A stretch of DNA of 64,000 nucleotides from HGM04593 sp045631205 (GTDB lineage: Bacteria; Bacteroidota; Bacteroidia; Bacteroidales; Bacteroidaceae): assembly GCA_045631205.1 (NCBI GenBank), contig JAZQUI010000002.1, forward strand, positions 1 through 64,000. Reading direction: 5' to 3'. Position 1 is the first letter of the stretch. Every line of letters begins with the position of its first letter. The position numbers were made by a program, and so were the translations under genes. The notes below the pieces were generated by a model that was not told where the DNA came from, did not search any database, and was given only the letters and a program-made list of their open reading frames with translations. Shown here piece by piece: positions 48,488 through 58,531 of the stretch.

Positions 48488-49651
48488 TTAGAGATTGTAT
48501 GTACCCTCAACAAGTTCTCCCATAGCCCATACGGCACGTATGTTCAAATTGTCGTCGAGAATCATAACATCAGCATCCTTGTCTTTCTGCAAAGAGCCCT
48601 TGCGGTCGTAAACATTCATAATCTTTGAAGGTGTCTCAGAAGCCATACGTATAGCGTCCTCCAAAGGAATTTCCGCTTTCTGAACGAGTGTGCGGATAAG
48701 ACGGTCCATTGTTGCAACACTTCCTGCAAGAGCTGTACGGTCTGCAAGTTTGCAAACACCATCCTCGATGATTACGCGGGGGTCGAAAGCAGTAGTGCTG
48801 TCGCTGGCAGCGCAAGCAAGAGCATCAGTGATTACACAAGCGCGCTCAACACCCTTGATTTTGTGTATAAGGCGCAAAATTGTGGGAGGTACGTGAATAC
48901 CATCAGCAACAACTTCAACTGTCATATCCTCGTGCAAGTAGATACTCTCAACAGTACCTTCGTATTTGTACTCGCGACGTTTGTGGAAACCGGGCATAGC
49001 ATTGTAGAAGTGTGTTGCGTGAGTGTAGCCGTTCTCGTGAGCAGCATGTATATCCTCATATTCAGCCTGTGTGTGGGCTACTGATGCGAGAATTCCTTTT
49101 GATGTTATGTATTTACCGAATTGCATTGCACCGGGAAGTTCGGGAGCTGCATCCCAACGCTTGATGCAATCCCATTTCTCAACGAGAGGAATGTACTCGT
49201 TAGGATCGGGGTCTTTGATGTTTTCGGGCAACTGACCACCGGCCATCTTCATATTCAAATAGTGTCCTTCAAGGTGAAGACCGAGTACGGGGCTGTTGGG
49301 TTCTGCCATCAGTTTGGTACAAGTCTCAGCAGCTGCTTCAATCATAGGTACCGTTGATGAAGAGAGAGTGGGGAAGATACTTGTTGTACCATGTTTCATA
49401 TGTGCATTGATTGCAGTGCGGAATGCTTCTTCGGTACCCTCCATAAAGTCACCGCCACCACCACCGTGGATGTGTATTTCTACACCGCCGGGGACTACAT
49501 ACATACCTTTTGCATCAACAACCTCTGCGCCTATTACAGCGAGGTCGCAGTTGGTAACTTCGAGAATCTTATTGTCTCTCATGATTACAGAACCATCCTT
49601 CAACCAACCTTGGGGAGTAAGGATTTTAGCATTGATAATCTGCTTAAGCAT
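48488..49651 (-). CDS. nagA: N-acetylglucosamine-6-phosphate deacetylase
   Basis: The 387-residue amidohydrolase removes acetate from GlcNAc-6-phosphate, feeding amino sugars into glycolysis and cell-wall recycling. Family marks are VVPGGVEIHIHGGGGGDFME with the metal-binding region, LGLHLEGHYLNMKMAGGQ (metal Glu), VAHTQAEYEDIHAAHENGY with metal His, VVADGIHVPP and the catalytic Asp in VITDALACAAS. It is a single gene with its own terminator. No nagB adjoins it. Confidence 0.94.
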   Translation of the reverse strand: MLKQIINAKILTPQGWLKDGSVIMRDNKILEVTNCDLAVIGAEVVDAKGMYVVPGGVEIHIHGGGGGDFMEGTEEAFRTAINAHMKHGTTSIFPTLSSSTVPMIEAAAETCTKLMAEPNSPVLGLHLEGHYLNMKMAGGQLPENIKDPDPNEYIPLVEKWDCIKRWDAAPELPGAMQFGKYITSKGILASVAHTQAEYEDIHAAHENGYTHATHFYNAMPGFHKRREYKYEGTVESIYLHEDMTVEVVADGIHVPPTILRLIHKIKGVERACVITDALACAASDSTTAFDPRVIIEDGVCKLADRTALAGSVATMDRLIRTLVQKAEIPLEDAIRMASETPSKIMNVYDRKGSLQKDKDADVMILDDNLNIRAVWAMGELVEGTYNL

Positions 49652-50114
49652 AATTGTTTATGATTTTTATTAAGTGTTTTTCCTTTAATACCGTCTTTTA
49701 ATTGGCGCATATCGCTTACAAAGTTATTTAAATTTATATACTATAAACTATTTTTTCAATCTTTTTTATCATTATTTTTCACAAATGTGATATAGTGCTT
49801 TTATCTGCCCAACCGATTATGCGTATTCTTGTGAAACAAAATGTTTTTAAAAGGTTGTTTTATGTAGAATAATGCAAGTGTTTTTGTGTTGATATTGTTG
49901 CAAAGTGATAAAACGGTTGTATTTTCACATTTTCAAAAATCGTTGGTAAAAATGAAGAAAATTATCGATTTTACCCCCGAAATTTTAAAAAGTGTCTATA
50001 GATTTCGACAAATTATTTCAATATGCACCTCTTTTTATATGAAAATCTTTGCCTTTTGCCTGCATGTATGTATATTTGCCACCGCAACAAAAATTAACAA
50101 AACGTAAAATTAAC
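49652..50114. other. 463-bp AT-rich intergenic region between divergent nagA and glnN
   Basis: No convincing gene. The 73-codon frame at 49886-50107 has no family likeness and poor composition. Short AAAATTAACAAAA direct repeats occur just before the glnN hairpin, near 50090-50117. Promoters for both genes must lie here, but I could not fix them. Confidence 0.6.
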
Positions 50115-50140
50115 AAAAACACAAAGCGATTTGTGTTTTT
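50115..50140 (+). promoter_or_regulatory. Leader hairpin 21 bp before glnN
   Basis: AAAAACACAAA (50115-50125), loop GCGA, and TTTGTGTTTTT (50130-50140) form a perfect 11-bp stem closed by a GNRA tetraloop, followed by T-rich DNA. It could be a leader attenuator or an operator for glnN. Confidence 0.5.
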
Positions 50141-50161
50141 ATTTGATATAATAAGGAAACA

Positions 50162-52345
50162 ATGTCAAAACTCAGATTTCAGGTCGTAACAGCAGCTTTT
50201 GGTAAAAGCGCGGTGGAAGTACCCGACAAAGCAGAACGTCCTTCAAGTTACTATGCGATAAAGGTCTTTAATCGCGAAAAGATGTACAAATATCTTCCTA
50301 AAGATATATACATCAGCCTTGTCGATGTAATAGACAATGGCGCAACCTTTGACAGTTCCATGGCCGATGCAGTAGCCGAGGGTATGAAACGCTGGGCAGT
50401 GGAAAATGGAGCCACACACTACACTCACTGGTTCCATCCCCTTACTGAGACTACTGCTGAAAAGCATGATGCCTTTATAGAACATGACGGAAAGGGTGGT
50501 GTGCTCGAAGAGTTCTCGGGAAAACTTCTTGTACAACAGGAACCCGACGCTTCGTCATTCCCCAATGGTGGTATACGTTCTACTTTTGAGGCACGCGGTT
50601 ACAGCGCCTGGGACCCCACTTCACCTGCATTTCTTATGGGTGACACACTTTGTATCCCCACAGTTTTTATATCATATACAGGCGAGGCGCTCGACTACAA
50701 AGCCCCTCTGCTCAAATCGTTGCGTGCCGTGGATAAGGCAGCAACAGAGGTGTGCCGATACTTTGACAAGAATGTAAAGAAGGTAACCACATATCTTGGC
50801 TGGGAACAAGAGTATTTTCTAGTAGATGAAGGCATGCTTCTTGCTCGCCCCGACTTGTTGCTCACCGGTCGCACTCTTATGGGCCATGACAGTGCAAAAA
50901 ACCAGCAGCTCGAAGATCACTATTTCGGCTCTATTCCCGCACGTGTAGCAGCCTTTATGAAAGATTTGGAGATAGAGGCGATGAAATTGGGTATTCCCGC
51001 GAAGACCTGTCACAACGAAGCAGCTCCCAATCAGTTTGAACTTGCACCCATATACGAAGAGTGTAATCTTGCTGTCGATCACAATATGCTTATAATGGCA
51101 CTTATGAAAGATGTTGCACGCCGTCACGGTTTCCGTGTCTTGTTGCACGAAAAACCTTTCAAAGGTGTCAACGGCTCGGGAAAACACAACAACTGGTCAC
51201 TTGGTACCGATACAGGAGTGCTTCTTATGGCACCCGGTAAAACCGACAAGGACAACCTTCGTTTTATCACATTTGTCGTAAACACTCTTGCTGCGATATA
51301 TCGCCACAATGGTCTATTGAAAGCCAGCATAATGTCGGCAGCCAACGCTCACCGTCTTGGCGCAGCCGAAGCACCCCCTGCCATTATTTCAAGTTTCTTG
51401 GGTTCGCATCTGTCGTCGATACTCGACCATATGGAAACAGCCGATGATGTGGTAAAAATATTGAGCAAACGTGAGCTCCGTCTCAATATTCCTGCACTTC
51501 CCGAACTTATGATAGACAACACCGATCGTAACCGCACATCGCCTTTTGCCTTCACCGGTAACCGTTTCGAGTTCCGTGCTGTGGGTTCCGAGGCCAACTG
51601 TGCATCGGCAATGATTGCTCTCAACACCGCTATGGCCGAGCAACTTACCATCTTCAAGAAAGAGGTTGATACTCTCATTGAGAGAGGCGCTACCAAGGAA
51701 GATGCTCTTGTAAAGATTATCAGAAAATATATCAAATACAGTAAACCTGTACGTTTCGATGGTAATGGTTACTCCGAAGAGTGGCGTCGCGAGGCTATGC
51801 GCCGCGGTCTCGACTGCGAAGCCAGTGCCCCTATTGTTTTCGACCGTTATCTCGACCATGAGAGCATTGATATGTTCCGCAATATGGAGGTGATGACCGA
51901 AACCGAACTTCGCGCCCGTAACGAGATAAAATGGGAGATGTACACCAAGAAAATACAGATTGAAGCCCGTGTGCTTGGCGACCTTGCACTTAACCATATA
52001 ATTCCCACTGCCACAAAATACCAGAGTTCGTTGCTCGACAACGTGATAAAGATGGAGCAGGTAATTGGTAAAGAGGAGGGTGACCGTCTTTCGGTAGAAA
52101 ATATCTCCCTTGTGAAAGAGATTGCCACACGCACCGTTGAAATTCGTCGTTTGGTAGGCGAGATGGTTGAGCGTCGCAAAGTAGCCAACCGTATAAGCAC
52201 AGAACGCGACAAAGCGATAGCTTATCACGACACAGTAGCACCAATGCTCGAAGAGATACGTTCACACATAGACAAACTGGAACTTGTTGTCGATAACGAG
52301 TTGTGGACATTGCCCAAATATCGCGAACTTCTGTTTATCTGCTGA
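50162..52345 (+). CDS. glnN: Glutamine synthetase type III
   Basis: The 727-residue enzyme joins ammonia to glutamate at the expense of ATP. The GSIII-specific N-terminus, with RPSSYYAIKVFNREKM and THYTHWFHPLTE, and the catalytic segments GWEQEYFLVD, CHNEAAPNQFELAPIYE and VNGSGKHNNWSLGTDT are intact. Type III forms dodecamers and is the main glutamine synthetase in many Bacteroidetes. The gene is transcribed alone, with a hairpin in its leader and a terminator at 52363-52405. Confidence 0.97.
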   Translation: MSKLRFQVVTAAFGKSAVEVPDKAERPSSYYAIKVFNREKMYKYLPKDIYISLVDVIDNGATFDSSMADAVAEGMKRWAVENGATHYTHWFHPLTETTAEKHDAFIEHDGKGGVLEEFSGKLLVQQEPDASSFPNGGIRSTFEARGYSAWDPTSPAFLMGDTLCIPTVFISYTGEALDYKAPLLKSLRAVDKAATEVCRYFDKNVKKVTTYLGWEQEYFLVDEGMLLARPDLLLTGRTLMGHDSAKNQQLEDHYFGSIPARVAAFMKDLEIEAMKLGIPAKTCHNEAAPNQFELAPIYEECNLAVDHNMLIMALMKDVARRHGFRVLLHEKPFKGVNGSGKHNNWSLGTDTGVLLMAPGKTDKDNLRFITFVVNTLAAIYRHNGLLKASIMSAANAHRLGAAEAPPAIISSFLGSHLSSILDHMETADDVVKILSKRELRLNIPALPELMIDNTDRNRTSPFAFTGNRFEFRAVGSEANCASAMIALNTAMAEQLTIFKKEVDTLIERGATKEDALVKIIRKYIKYSKPVRFDGNGYSEEWRREAMRRGLDCEASAPIVFDRYLDHESIDMFRNMEVMTETELRARNEIKWEMYTKKIQIEARVLGDLALNHIIPTATKYQSSLLDNVIKMEQVIGKEEGDRLSVENISLVKEIATRTVEIRRLVGEMVERRKVANRISTERDKAIAYHDTVAPMLEEIRSHIDKLELVVDNELWTLPKYRELLFIC

Positions 52346-52362
52346 TATTTTGGTTAGTAGTA

Positions 52363-52405
52363 AAAAGCAGCGAAGTAGGGTATTTACCCTTATTCCGCTG
52401 CTTTT
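52363..52405. terminator. Bidirectional terminator between glnN and the efflux operon
   Basis: AAAAGCAGCG pairs with CGCTGCTTTT, with an inner AGGG/CCCT helix and A/T runs on both sides. Confidence 0.8.
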
Positions 52406-52425
52406 ATTGTAGAAAGGATTATTCT

Positions 52426-53646
52426 TTATTCGTATCTGATAGCCTCTATGGGGTCGAGGTCGGCAGCCTTTTTTGCAGGATACCACCCGAAAAAGATACC
52501 GGTAAGTGTACATACTGCAAAACTCAAAATCACGCTCCAAGGCTGTATATAAATGGGCCATGCTGCAACGGCATTTATGAGCCACGAACACCCTGCACCG
52601 ACAAGCACTCCAATGATACCTCCGGTGATACTTATGAGAATAGCCTCTATCAGGAACTGGCTCAATATATCAATTCCGCGAGCACCAACCGACATACGCA
52701 AGCCAATCTCCTTTGTACGTTCCGTTACCGAAACATACATAATATTCATAATACCTATACCGCCTACAATCAAGGAAATTCCTGCAACGCAACCAAGCAG
52801 TACGGTCATCATATCTGTGGTGCTGTTCATCATTTCGCTCAACTCCTGTTGAGAGCGTATAGTGAAATTGTTTGGTTGTCCGTCGGCAAGCTTGTGGTTA
52901 CGGCGCAGTATTGTGTTAACCTCCTCAATGGCCTTCTCTGTGAGTTTCTCCTCAACAGCCGAAGCGTTTATGCCTTGCAAGTGAGTAATGGCAAGTATAC
53001 GTTTCATAACACTTGTATAAGGTGCCAGTACGGTGTTGTCCTGGTCTTGCCCCATACTGTTGTAACCCTTTGGCACAAGAGTTCCAATCACAGTAAATGG
53101 AATGCTGTTGAAACGTACCACTTTTCCCACAGGATCTTCTCCACCGGGAAAAAGCTCATCAATTACGGTTTTTCCCAAAAGACACACCTTAGCTGCAGTC
53201 TTAACCTCTTGCTCACTGAACATATTGCCGTCTTGAATTTCAAGCTGGCGAATAGTCAGGTATTCTTCACTGATGCCATAAATGGTAGTTGGTGTGTTGT
53301 GGTTTCCGCGTATCAACTGTCCCGAACTGCTTACACTGGGGCTCACTGCCGAGAGAAGTTGTGCCTCGTGCTGCAAACTCTCGTAGTCCTCGAGTTTTAG
53401 TGTCTGCATATCGGCACTGTTCTGTCGCACACCGCCTCTGCGGTCACCACCAGGGTGTATCATAATCATATTAGAACCCATTTCCGATATTTGCGCCTGT
53501 ATGCTGCGTTTGGAACCCTGTCCAATGGCAAGCATAGTTATTACCGAAGCAACACCAATGATAATTCCCAACATAGTAAGGAAAGCACGAAGTTTGTTGC
53601 CCGCAATGGCGCGAAGGGCTATTTTGAATAAGTTTGTAAAATTCAT
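52426..53646 (-). CDS. MacB-type ABC transporter permease
   Basis: From the ATG at 53644-53646 the protein has 406 residues: one N-terminal membrane helix (about 20-42), a MacB periplasmic domain (about 50-240) and three C-terminal helices (about 285-395) with VTERTKEIGLRMSVGARGID as the coupling region. It forms the efflux pump with the ATPase encoded 13 bp upstream, the MacA-like adaptor and TolC. In E. coli MacB both permease and ATPase are one chain; here they are separate, as is usual in Bacteroidetes. The ATG 15 codons upstream is rejected because it overlaps the ATPase end without family similarity. Confidence 0.93.
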   Translation of the reverse strand: MNFTNLFKIALRAIAGNKLRAFLTMLGIIIGVASVITMLAIGQGSKRSIQAQISEMGSNMIMIHPGGDRRGGVRQNSADMQTLKLEDYESLQHEAQLLSAVSPSVSSSGQLIRGNHNTPTTIYGISEEYLTIRQLEIQDGNMFSEQEVKTAAKVCLLGKTVIDELFPGGEDPVGKVVRFNSIPFTVIGTLVPKGYNSMGQDQDNTVLAPYTSVMKRILAITHLQGINASAVEEKLTEKAIEEVNTILRRNHKLADGQPNNFTIRSQQELSEMMNSTTDMMTVLLGCVAGISLIVGGIGIMNIMYVSVTERTKEIGLRMSVGARGIDILSQFLIEAILISITGGIIGVLVGAGCSWLINAVAAWPIYIQPWSVILSFAVCTLTGIFFGWYPAKKAADLDPIEAIRYE

Positions 53647-53659
53647 TGCGTATAGGTTG

Positions 53660-54406
53660 TTAATCGTCGTTCTGCACCGGCAACGATGCAAGTGTCTCGG
53701 CTGCCGACAGAATATTGTTGTTTATAGTATCCTCTTTGATTCTTCCATCTTTAAGCACTATATTGCGACTGCTGTATTGTGCAATTTCGGGGTTGTGTGT
53801 AACAAAAATTATAGTGCGTCCTTCGGCGTGCAAACGCTGGAAGAGTGTAAGTATCTCGAACGATGTTCGTGTGTCGAGGTTACCTGTTGCCTCGTCGGCG
53901 AGAATTACTGCAGGATTGTTCACAAGGGCGCGAGCAATGGCAACGCGCTGCATCTGACCTCCACTCATCTGGTTGCTTTTGTGCATAAGTCGGTCGCCAA
54001 GTCCCACGGCTTTAAGCGCATTTACAGCTCGTTCACGGCGTTCTGTTGCGCTTATCCTCGAATTGTACATAAGCGGCAGTTCCACATTCTCAACGGCTGT
54101 TGTTTTTGCAAGAAGGTTGTAATTCTGAAATACAAACCCAATCTTTCGCATACGCATCCCTGCACGTTGGTTCTTGCTCATTTTGCGCACAGGTATTCCG
54201 TCGAGAATATATTCTCCGCTTGTAGGTGTATCGAGGCAACCAAGCAGGTTGAGCAAAGTGGATTTTCCCGAACCCGATGTACCCATAATGGTAACAAATT
54301 CATTCTCGGTAATAGTGAAACTTACTCCTCGCAATGCGCGCACAATCTCCTCACCGACAACAAATTCTCTTTTTACATTCTGTAGTTCTATGATTGGTTT
54401 CTTCAT
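53660..54406 (-). CDS. MacB-type ABC transporter ATP-binding protein
   Basis: From the ATG at 54404-54406 (MKKPIIELQNVKREFVVGEE) the ATPase has 248 residues, with Walker A GTSGSGKST, Q-loop FVFQNYNLL, signature MSGGQMQR and Walker B AVILADEATGNLD. It belongs to the LolD/MacB branch. A frame open to 54511 would add 35 residues of unrelated sequence overlapping the adaptor gene, so it is rejected. The substrate of the pump (macrolide, peptide or lipid) cannot be decided. Confidence 0.93.
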   Translation of the reverse strand: MKKPIIELQNVKREFVVGEEIVRALRGVSFTITENEFVTIMGTSGSGKSTLLNLLGCLDTPTSGEYILDGIPVRKMSKNQRAGMRMRKIGFVFQNYNLLAKTTAVENVELPLMYNSRISATERRERAVNALKAVGLGDRLMHKSNQMSGGQMQRVAIARALVNNPAVILADEATGNLDTRTSFEILTLFQRLHAEGRTIIFVTHNPEIAQYSSRNIVLKDGRIKEDTINNNILSAAETLASLPVQNDD

Positions 54407-54428
54407 AAGAAAATCTTTGAATGACTGT

Positions 54429-55610
54429 TTACTTTTTCTTGCTGCGCGGAGGGCCGGGTGCAAACGGGCTGCGCTCCATTTGTGTGCCTTTGGCAATGCT
54501 GTTTGTAGCAACGTTTACCTCGCTCACAACTGTTGTTCCTACGGGTATTCCGCTTACAATTTCGGTAAGTGAGCCATTCGTTGTACCAGCTTTCACGCTA
54601 TGCGCTACAAATGTTTTACCATCGAGAGTCCATAATTTCTCTTTTCCTTCGCAATCGTCTATCTTGTACTCCTCGCCCAAAAGAGATGCATTGGGGGTGA
54701 ATCGCAAAGCCTTGCTGCTTACACCGGTGACACCTTTGCATTCAATAGTGTATATAGTGACATTTGCAGTGAGACCGGGCTTTAATTTAAGTTCAGGATT
54801 AGAGGCTGAAATAACAACTTCATATGTTACCACATTGCTTGTAGTTGCCGGTTCCTGGCGCACTTGTGTTACCTTGCCTTCGAATGTGTCATTGGGAAAT
54901 GCATCTACTGTGTATACACAATTCTGTCCCACTTGCACGTTGCCTATATCGGCTTCGTCAACATCGGCAATGAGACGCATATCGGTGAGGTCTGCGGCTA
55001 TGGTGAAAAGGGTGGGAGTATTGTATGACGATGCCACAGTCTGTCCTTCTTCGATAGCCTTGCTCAATACCACGCCGTCGATGGGTGATGTGATTGTTGC
55101 GTAGCCCAGGTTGGTACGTGCTTTTTGCACACTGAACTTCGCAGTTTCATAACTGTTCTTTGATTTTATAAATGAGAGTTCGGCAGTATCGTAGTCATCG
55201 GCACTGACAAGTCCTTTGTCGTACAACTTTTTTACTCGCTCAAGATTCTTCTTTTGATATTCATACTCGCTTTGTGCGCTTTTCATATTGTTCTCACTGC
55301 TCGAAAGTTCGCTAATGAGGTTAGTGCGGTCGAGTTCGGCTATTATATCGCCTTTTTTTACAACACTGTTATAATCGACATATACTTTACTGATTATACC
55401 TGATACCTGTGTACCAACTTCCACTTTTGTTACCGGCTCTATGGTGCCGGTAGCCGTGATACCTGTACAAATGTCTTTTATCTCAACCTTTGTGTAACTT
55501 ATATTAACCGGCAACTTGCTGTTCTTGCCACCAAGCAGCCACACTGTCAAAATTACTATTGCCGCAATTGCCGCAAGCAACAAGACTCTTTTCTTTGTTC
55601 TTCTTCTCAT
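54429..55610 (-). CDS. MacA-like periplasmic adaptor
   Basis: From the ATG at 55608-55610 (MRRRTKKRVLLL) the protein has 393 residues: a membrane anchor (about 10-27), a biotinyl-lipoyl-like half-motif (GTQVSGIISKVYVDYNSVV), an alpha-helical hairpin (about 100-165), the second lipoyl half (GYATITSPIDGVVLSKAI) and beta-barrel domains. It bridges the inner-membrane MacB complex to the outer-membrane TolC-like channel encoded just upstream. Confidence 0.92.
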   Translation of the reverse strand: MRRRTKKRVLLLAAIAAIVILTVWLLGGKNSKLPVNISYTKVEIKDICTGITATGTIEPVTKVEVGTQVSGIISKVYVDYNSVVKKGDIIAELDRTNLISELSSSENNMKSAQSEYEYQKKNLERVKKLYDKGLVSADDYDTAELSFIKSKNSYETAKFSVQKARTNLGYATITSPIDGVVLSKAIEEGQTVASSYNTPTLFTIAADLTDMRLIADVDEADIGNVQVGQNCVYTVDAFPNDTFEGKVTQVRQEPATTSNVVTYEVVISASNPELKLKPGLTANVTIYTIECKGVTGVSSKALRFTPNASLLGEEYKIDDCEGKEKLWTLDGKTFVAHSVKAGTTNGSLTEIVSGIPVGTTVVSEVNVATNSIAKGTQMERSPFAPGPPRSKKK

Positions 55611-55632
55611 ATCAATATCGTTTTTTATTTTC

Positions 55633-57000
55633 TTAGAATAGGATATCTTCACCCATATAGAATTTAAGCAGTTGTACATTCAATATGGCTGTATATTTCG
55701 CTTGCAACAACTCTTGCTGTGCGGCAAGGAGATTGCTGCGCTCGGTTAGTAGGTCGGTTGCGTTTTTAAGTCCCACGTTGAACTGCTCGTTTACAAGGTC
55801 GTAACTGGCCTGTGCGCTTTCGACATTGCTTTTTGCAGCAATAAATTTCTTTTGTGCACTGTTGGCATCTTGCCACAATCCTTCAATGGTGCTATAAAGA
55901 GCTTTTTGTGTGTTAAGTTCCTGCAAAAGTGATGAAGAGTGCTGCAATTTAGCCTTCTGTATACTGCTCTTTGTATTTCTGTTGTCGTAGATGGGAACAG
56001 AGAGTGTCACGCCCATTGAGCAGTTGAGATTATGTTTCATCTGGTATCCGAAACTGCTGCCGGTGTTATCGTTGTTGCTTGTTCCTGCTCCGGCATTGAG
56101 TGACAAGGTGGGGTAGTAGCCCGCCTTTGCTATTTTTATTGCAAGTTCCGAAGACTCTGCCGACAATTTGCTGCTTGCAACTTCGGGGCGAAGAGCAAGT
56201 GCGGCATCGTAGGCTGCGGCAACAGTTGTCACCGGTGTTAGGGCAAGTGCGTCCGAAGCGTCAGGAGTCTCAATTAAAATATCGCTGCCGTCGGTTATCT
56301 CAAACAACTGTTTAAGTTGTAATTTGAACTCGGCAAGTTGTGCCTGGCTGTTTACGAGTTGGTATTCGGCATTGTTTACCTGTGATTGCAATTGCACGAC
56401 TTCGCTGCGTGCTATTTTACCAACTTCGTACTTCTCTTCTCCTTGTTTAAGATTTTCCTTTGCAACCTGTAAAGTGGCTTTGCTCACCTCGATAGCCTCT
56501 GTCGAATAAAGTATCTGCACGAAAAGTTTTGCAATCTCTTCTTTGAGTGCGTTTTCACGCTCTTTTACAGAAAGTTGTGCAATGTCGCGTGAGAGTTTCT
56601 GTTGTTTTATATTGTTAATATTCTTGCCACCATTAAAAAGGGTTACACCGGCATTTATACCATAACTGCCCGAGTAACTGAAATGGTTTTGCGATGCGCT
56701 CACACGGCTGCCTCCCGAGCCGTCGGAAGTTATGAATGCGTTATTTGCCGAATCGTCAAAGTATGGCTTGTATCGGCCGTTCTGGCTGGTGCTGAACGAA
56801 AGCGACGGGAAAAGTGCCGCTTTGGCGTTTTTGACATTCACTTCGCTCTCTTCCAATGAGAGTTGTTCCATTTTTAGCTGTATATTGTGCTCGAGAGAGT
56901 AATCGATACACTCCTTCAAACTCCAGCGTTGCTCTGTTTGTGCATGCAGGCTTGTTGCTGCAATCAAGCAGAGAGCCCACAAAGTCCTTTTTCTATACAT
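55633..57000 (-). CDS. TolC-family outer-membrane efflux protein
   Basis: The 455-residue protein has a signal peptide (TLWALCLIAATSLHAQ) and two similar halves of long coiled-coil helices: WSLKECIDYSLEHNIQLKM at the start and the pair AKENLKQGEEKYEVGKIA and YDLVNEQFNVGLKNATDLLT typical of the repeat. It opens the four-gene efflux operon (TolC, MacA, MacB ATPase, MacB permease), all on the minus strand with gaps of 13-22 bp. Confidence 0.92.
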   Translation of the reverse strand: MYRKRTLWALCLIAATSLHAQTEQRWSLKECIDYSLEHNIQLKMEQLSLEESEVNVKNAKAALFPSLSFSTSQNGRYKPYFDDSANNAFITSDGSGGSRVSASQNHFSYSGSYGINAGVTLFNGGKNINNIKQQKLSRDIAQLSVKERENALKEEIAKLFVQILYSTEAIEVSKATLQVAKENLKQGEEKYEVGKIARSEVVQLQSQVNNAEYQLVNSQAQLAEFKLQLKQLFEITDGSDILIETPDASDALALTPVTTVAAAYDAALALRPEVASSKLSAESSELAIKIAKAGYYPTLSLNAGAGTSNNDNTGSSFGYQMKHNLNCSMGVTLSVPIYDNRNTKSSIQKAKLQHSSSLLQELNTQKALYSTIEGLWQDANSAQKKFIAAKSNVESAQASYDLVNEQFNVGLKNATDLLTERSNLLAAQQELLQAKYTAILNVQLLKFYMGEDILF

Positions 57001-57155
57001 ATTTTATTTATTTTCTTTTTTTTGACGCTGATTGATGCATTAAGTTTAATCAACTTTCACAAAAGTATTCAAAAATGCAATATCTGCCATTAAAATTGGA
57101 AATTTGTTCTATCAAAAACAGAACTTCCCTGTTGCATACTTTTATAACCATCACC

Positions 57156-57187
57156 TTTGCTCTTTTGTTATTTTATATTTATCTTCG
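57156..57187 (+). promoter_or_regulatory. Promoter of the NhaC-like gene
   Basis: TTTG (57156-57159), 20 bp, TATCTTCG (57180-57187); the ATG is 17 bp further on. Confidence 0.75.
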
Positions 57188-57204
57188 CATAAATTTTATA
57201 TTCA

Positions 57205-58494
57205 ATGGGAAGAACCATAAAAAGAGGGTTGCTGGCATTGTCGCCAGTAATAGTTTTGCTCACCGTGTATCTTGCAGGCTCCATCGTGGCCGGAGATTTT
57301 TATAAAATACCTATAACAGTTGCGTTCCTTATAGCATCGGTCTATGCTGTGGCTATATGTAAAGGTGAATCGCTCGACAAAAAGATAAAGATTTTCTCGT
57401 CGGGGGCAGCAAACACACGTATGATGTTGATGGTGTGGATATTCATCCTTGCCGGCGCGTTTGCCGCACTTGCAAAAAGCATGGGTGCTGTGGATGCTAC
57501 GGTTGCTTTAACATTGTCCTTTATCCCGGGGCAGTATCTGCCTGTCGGAGTATTTCTTGCAGCTTGTTTCATATCTATGTCCATTGGAACATCGGTTGGC
57601 ACAATTGTCGCTTTAACCCCGGTGGTAACTGCGCTTGCGCCACAGATTGGCTGCGATGTTGCGTGGTTGGTGGCAATAGTTGTTGGCGGTGCATTCTTTG
57701 GTGACAACCTCTCATTTATTTCCGATACCACAATTGCTGCAACCCAGTCCCAAGGATGCTCAATGCGCGACAAATTCCGCACAAACTTCCTTTTGGTTCT
57801 TCCTGCGGCTTTGCTCACAATAGCCCTTTATCTTTTTTCGGGTGCAGGCATTTCCACCGGAGTGCAACCGGCGTTGACTCTTGTTGAATACTTGAAAGTT
57901 CTTCCTTATCTATTGGTAATAGTGCTTGCTCTTTGTGGCATAAATGTATTGGTGGTACTTGTTGCCGGAATTGTGGCAGCAGCAGTCATTGGTCTTTTTG
58001 CCGGCTCATTTGGCGTGTGGGAAATATTTTCTTCAATGGGTTCGGGAATTGCATCTATGGGCGATCTTATAGTTGTAACAATGCTCGCCGGAGGTCTTTT
58101 GGAGATTGTACGTGTGAACGGAGGACTCGAATTTCTTATACGTATAGTAACATTCCGCGTACGTTCGACACGTGCTGCAGAATTTGCAATAGTATCGCTC
58201 ACCGCGTTGTCGAACCTGTGTACAGCCAACAATACAATAGCAATACTTTCAATAGGCGAAATGGTGCACGATATCTCGGTGAAATTCGGTATCTCGCCCC
58301 GTCGCTCGGCAAGTCTTATGGATACAGCATCCTGCTTTGTGCAGGGTGTCATACCTTATGGTGCGCAATTGCTCATGGCGGCCGGCCTTGCAGCTGTGTC
58401 ACCGGTGGCTATAATACCCAGTCTTTACTATCCAATGCTCATTGGAGTAATGGTAGTGCTTTCAATATTATCGCGATATCCGCATTGTAAATGA
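57205..58494 (+). CDS. NhaC-family Na+/H+ antiporter
   Basis: The 429-residue protein has 11-12 membrane helices. Segments SMSIGTSVGTIVALTPVVTA and GGAFFGDNLSFISDTTIAAT are the NhaC-type conserved half-helices, and TALSNLCTANNTIAILSIGE the second. It should exchange sodium for protons across the inner membrane, though some NhaC relatives carry malate/lactate or other organic ions. It precedes ribE by 37 bp, probably on the same mRNA. Confidence 0.88.
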   Translation: MGRTIKRGLLALSPVIVLLTVYLAGSIVAGDFYKIPITVAFLIASVYAVAICKGESLDKKIKIFSSGAANTRMMLMVWIFILAGAFAALAKSMGAVDATVALTLSFIPGQYLPVGVFLAACFISMSIGTSVGTIVALTPVVTALAPQIGCDVAWLVAIVVGGAFFGDNLSFISDTTIAATQSQGCSMRDKFRTNFLLVLPAALLTIALYLFSGAGISTGVQPALTLVEYLKVLPYLLVIVLALCGINVLVVLVAGIVAAAVIGLFAGSFGVWEIFSSMGSGIASMGDLIVVTMLAGGLLEIVRVNGGLEFLIRIVTFRVRSTRAAEFAIVSLTALSNLCTANNTIAILSIGEMVHDISVKFGISPRRSASLMDTASCFVQGVIPYGAQLLMAAGLAAVSPVAIIPSLYYPMLIGVMVVLSILSRYPHCK

Positions 58495-58531
58495 GATAAA
58501 AGAAATTATTAACGAACAAATTATATAGAAT

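Noticed and set aside
49886..50107. 73-codon open frame before glnN
   Set aside because: No family likeness and an AT-rich context; probably chance.
51389..52228. 279-codon minus-strand open frame opposite glnN
   Set aside because: Antisense shadow of glutamine synthetase III; no recognisable domain.
52303..53400. 365-codon plus-strand open frame opposite the MacB permease
   Set aside because: Antisense to a clear transporter gene; no family motif, unusual composition rich in Cys, His and Tyr.
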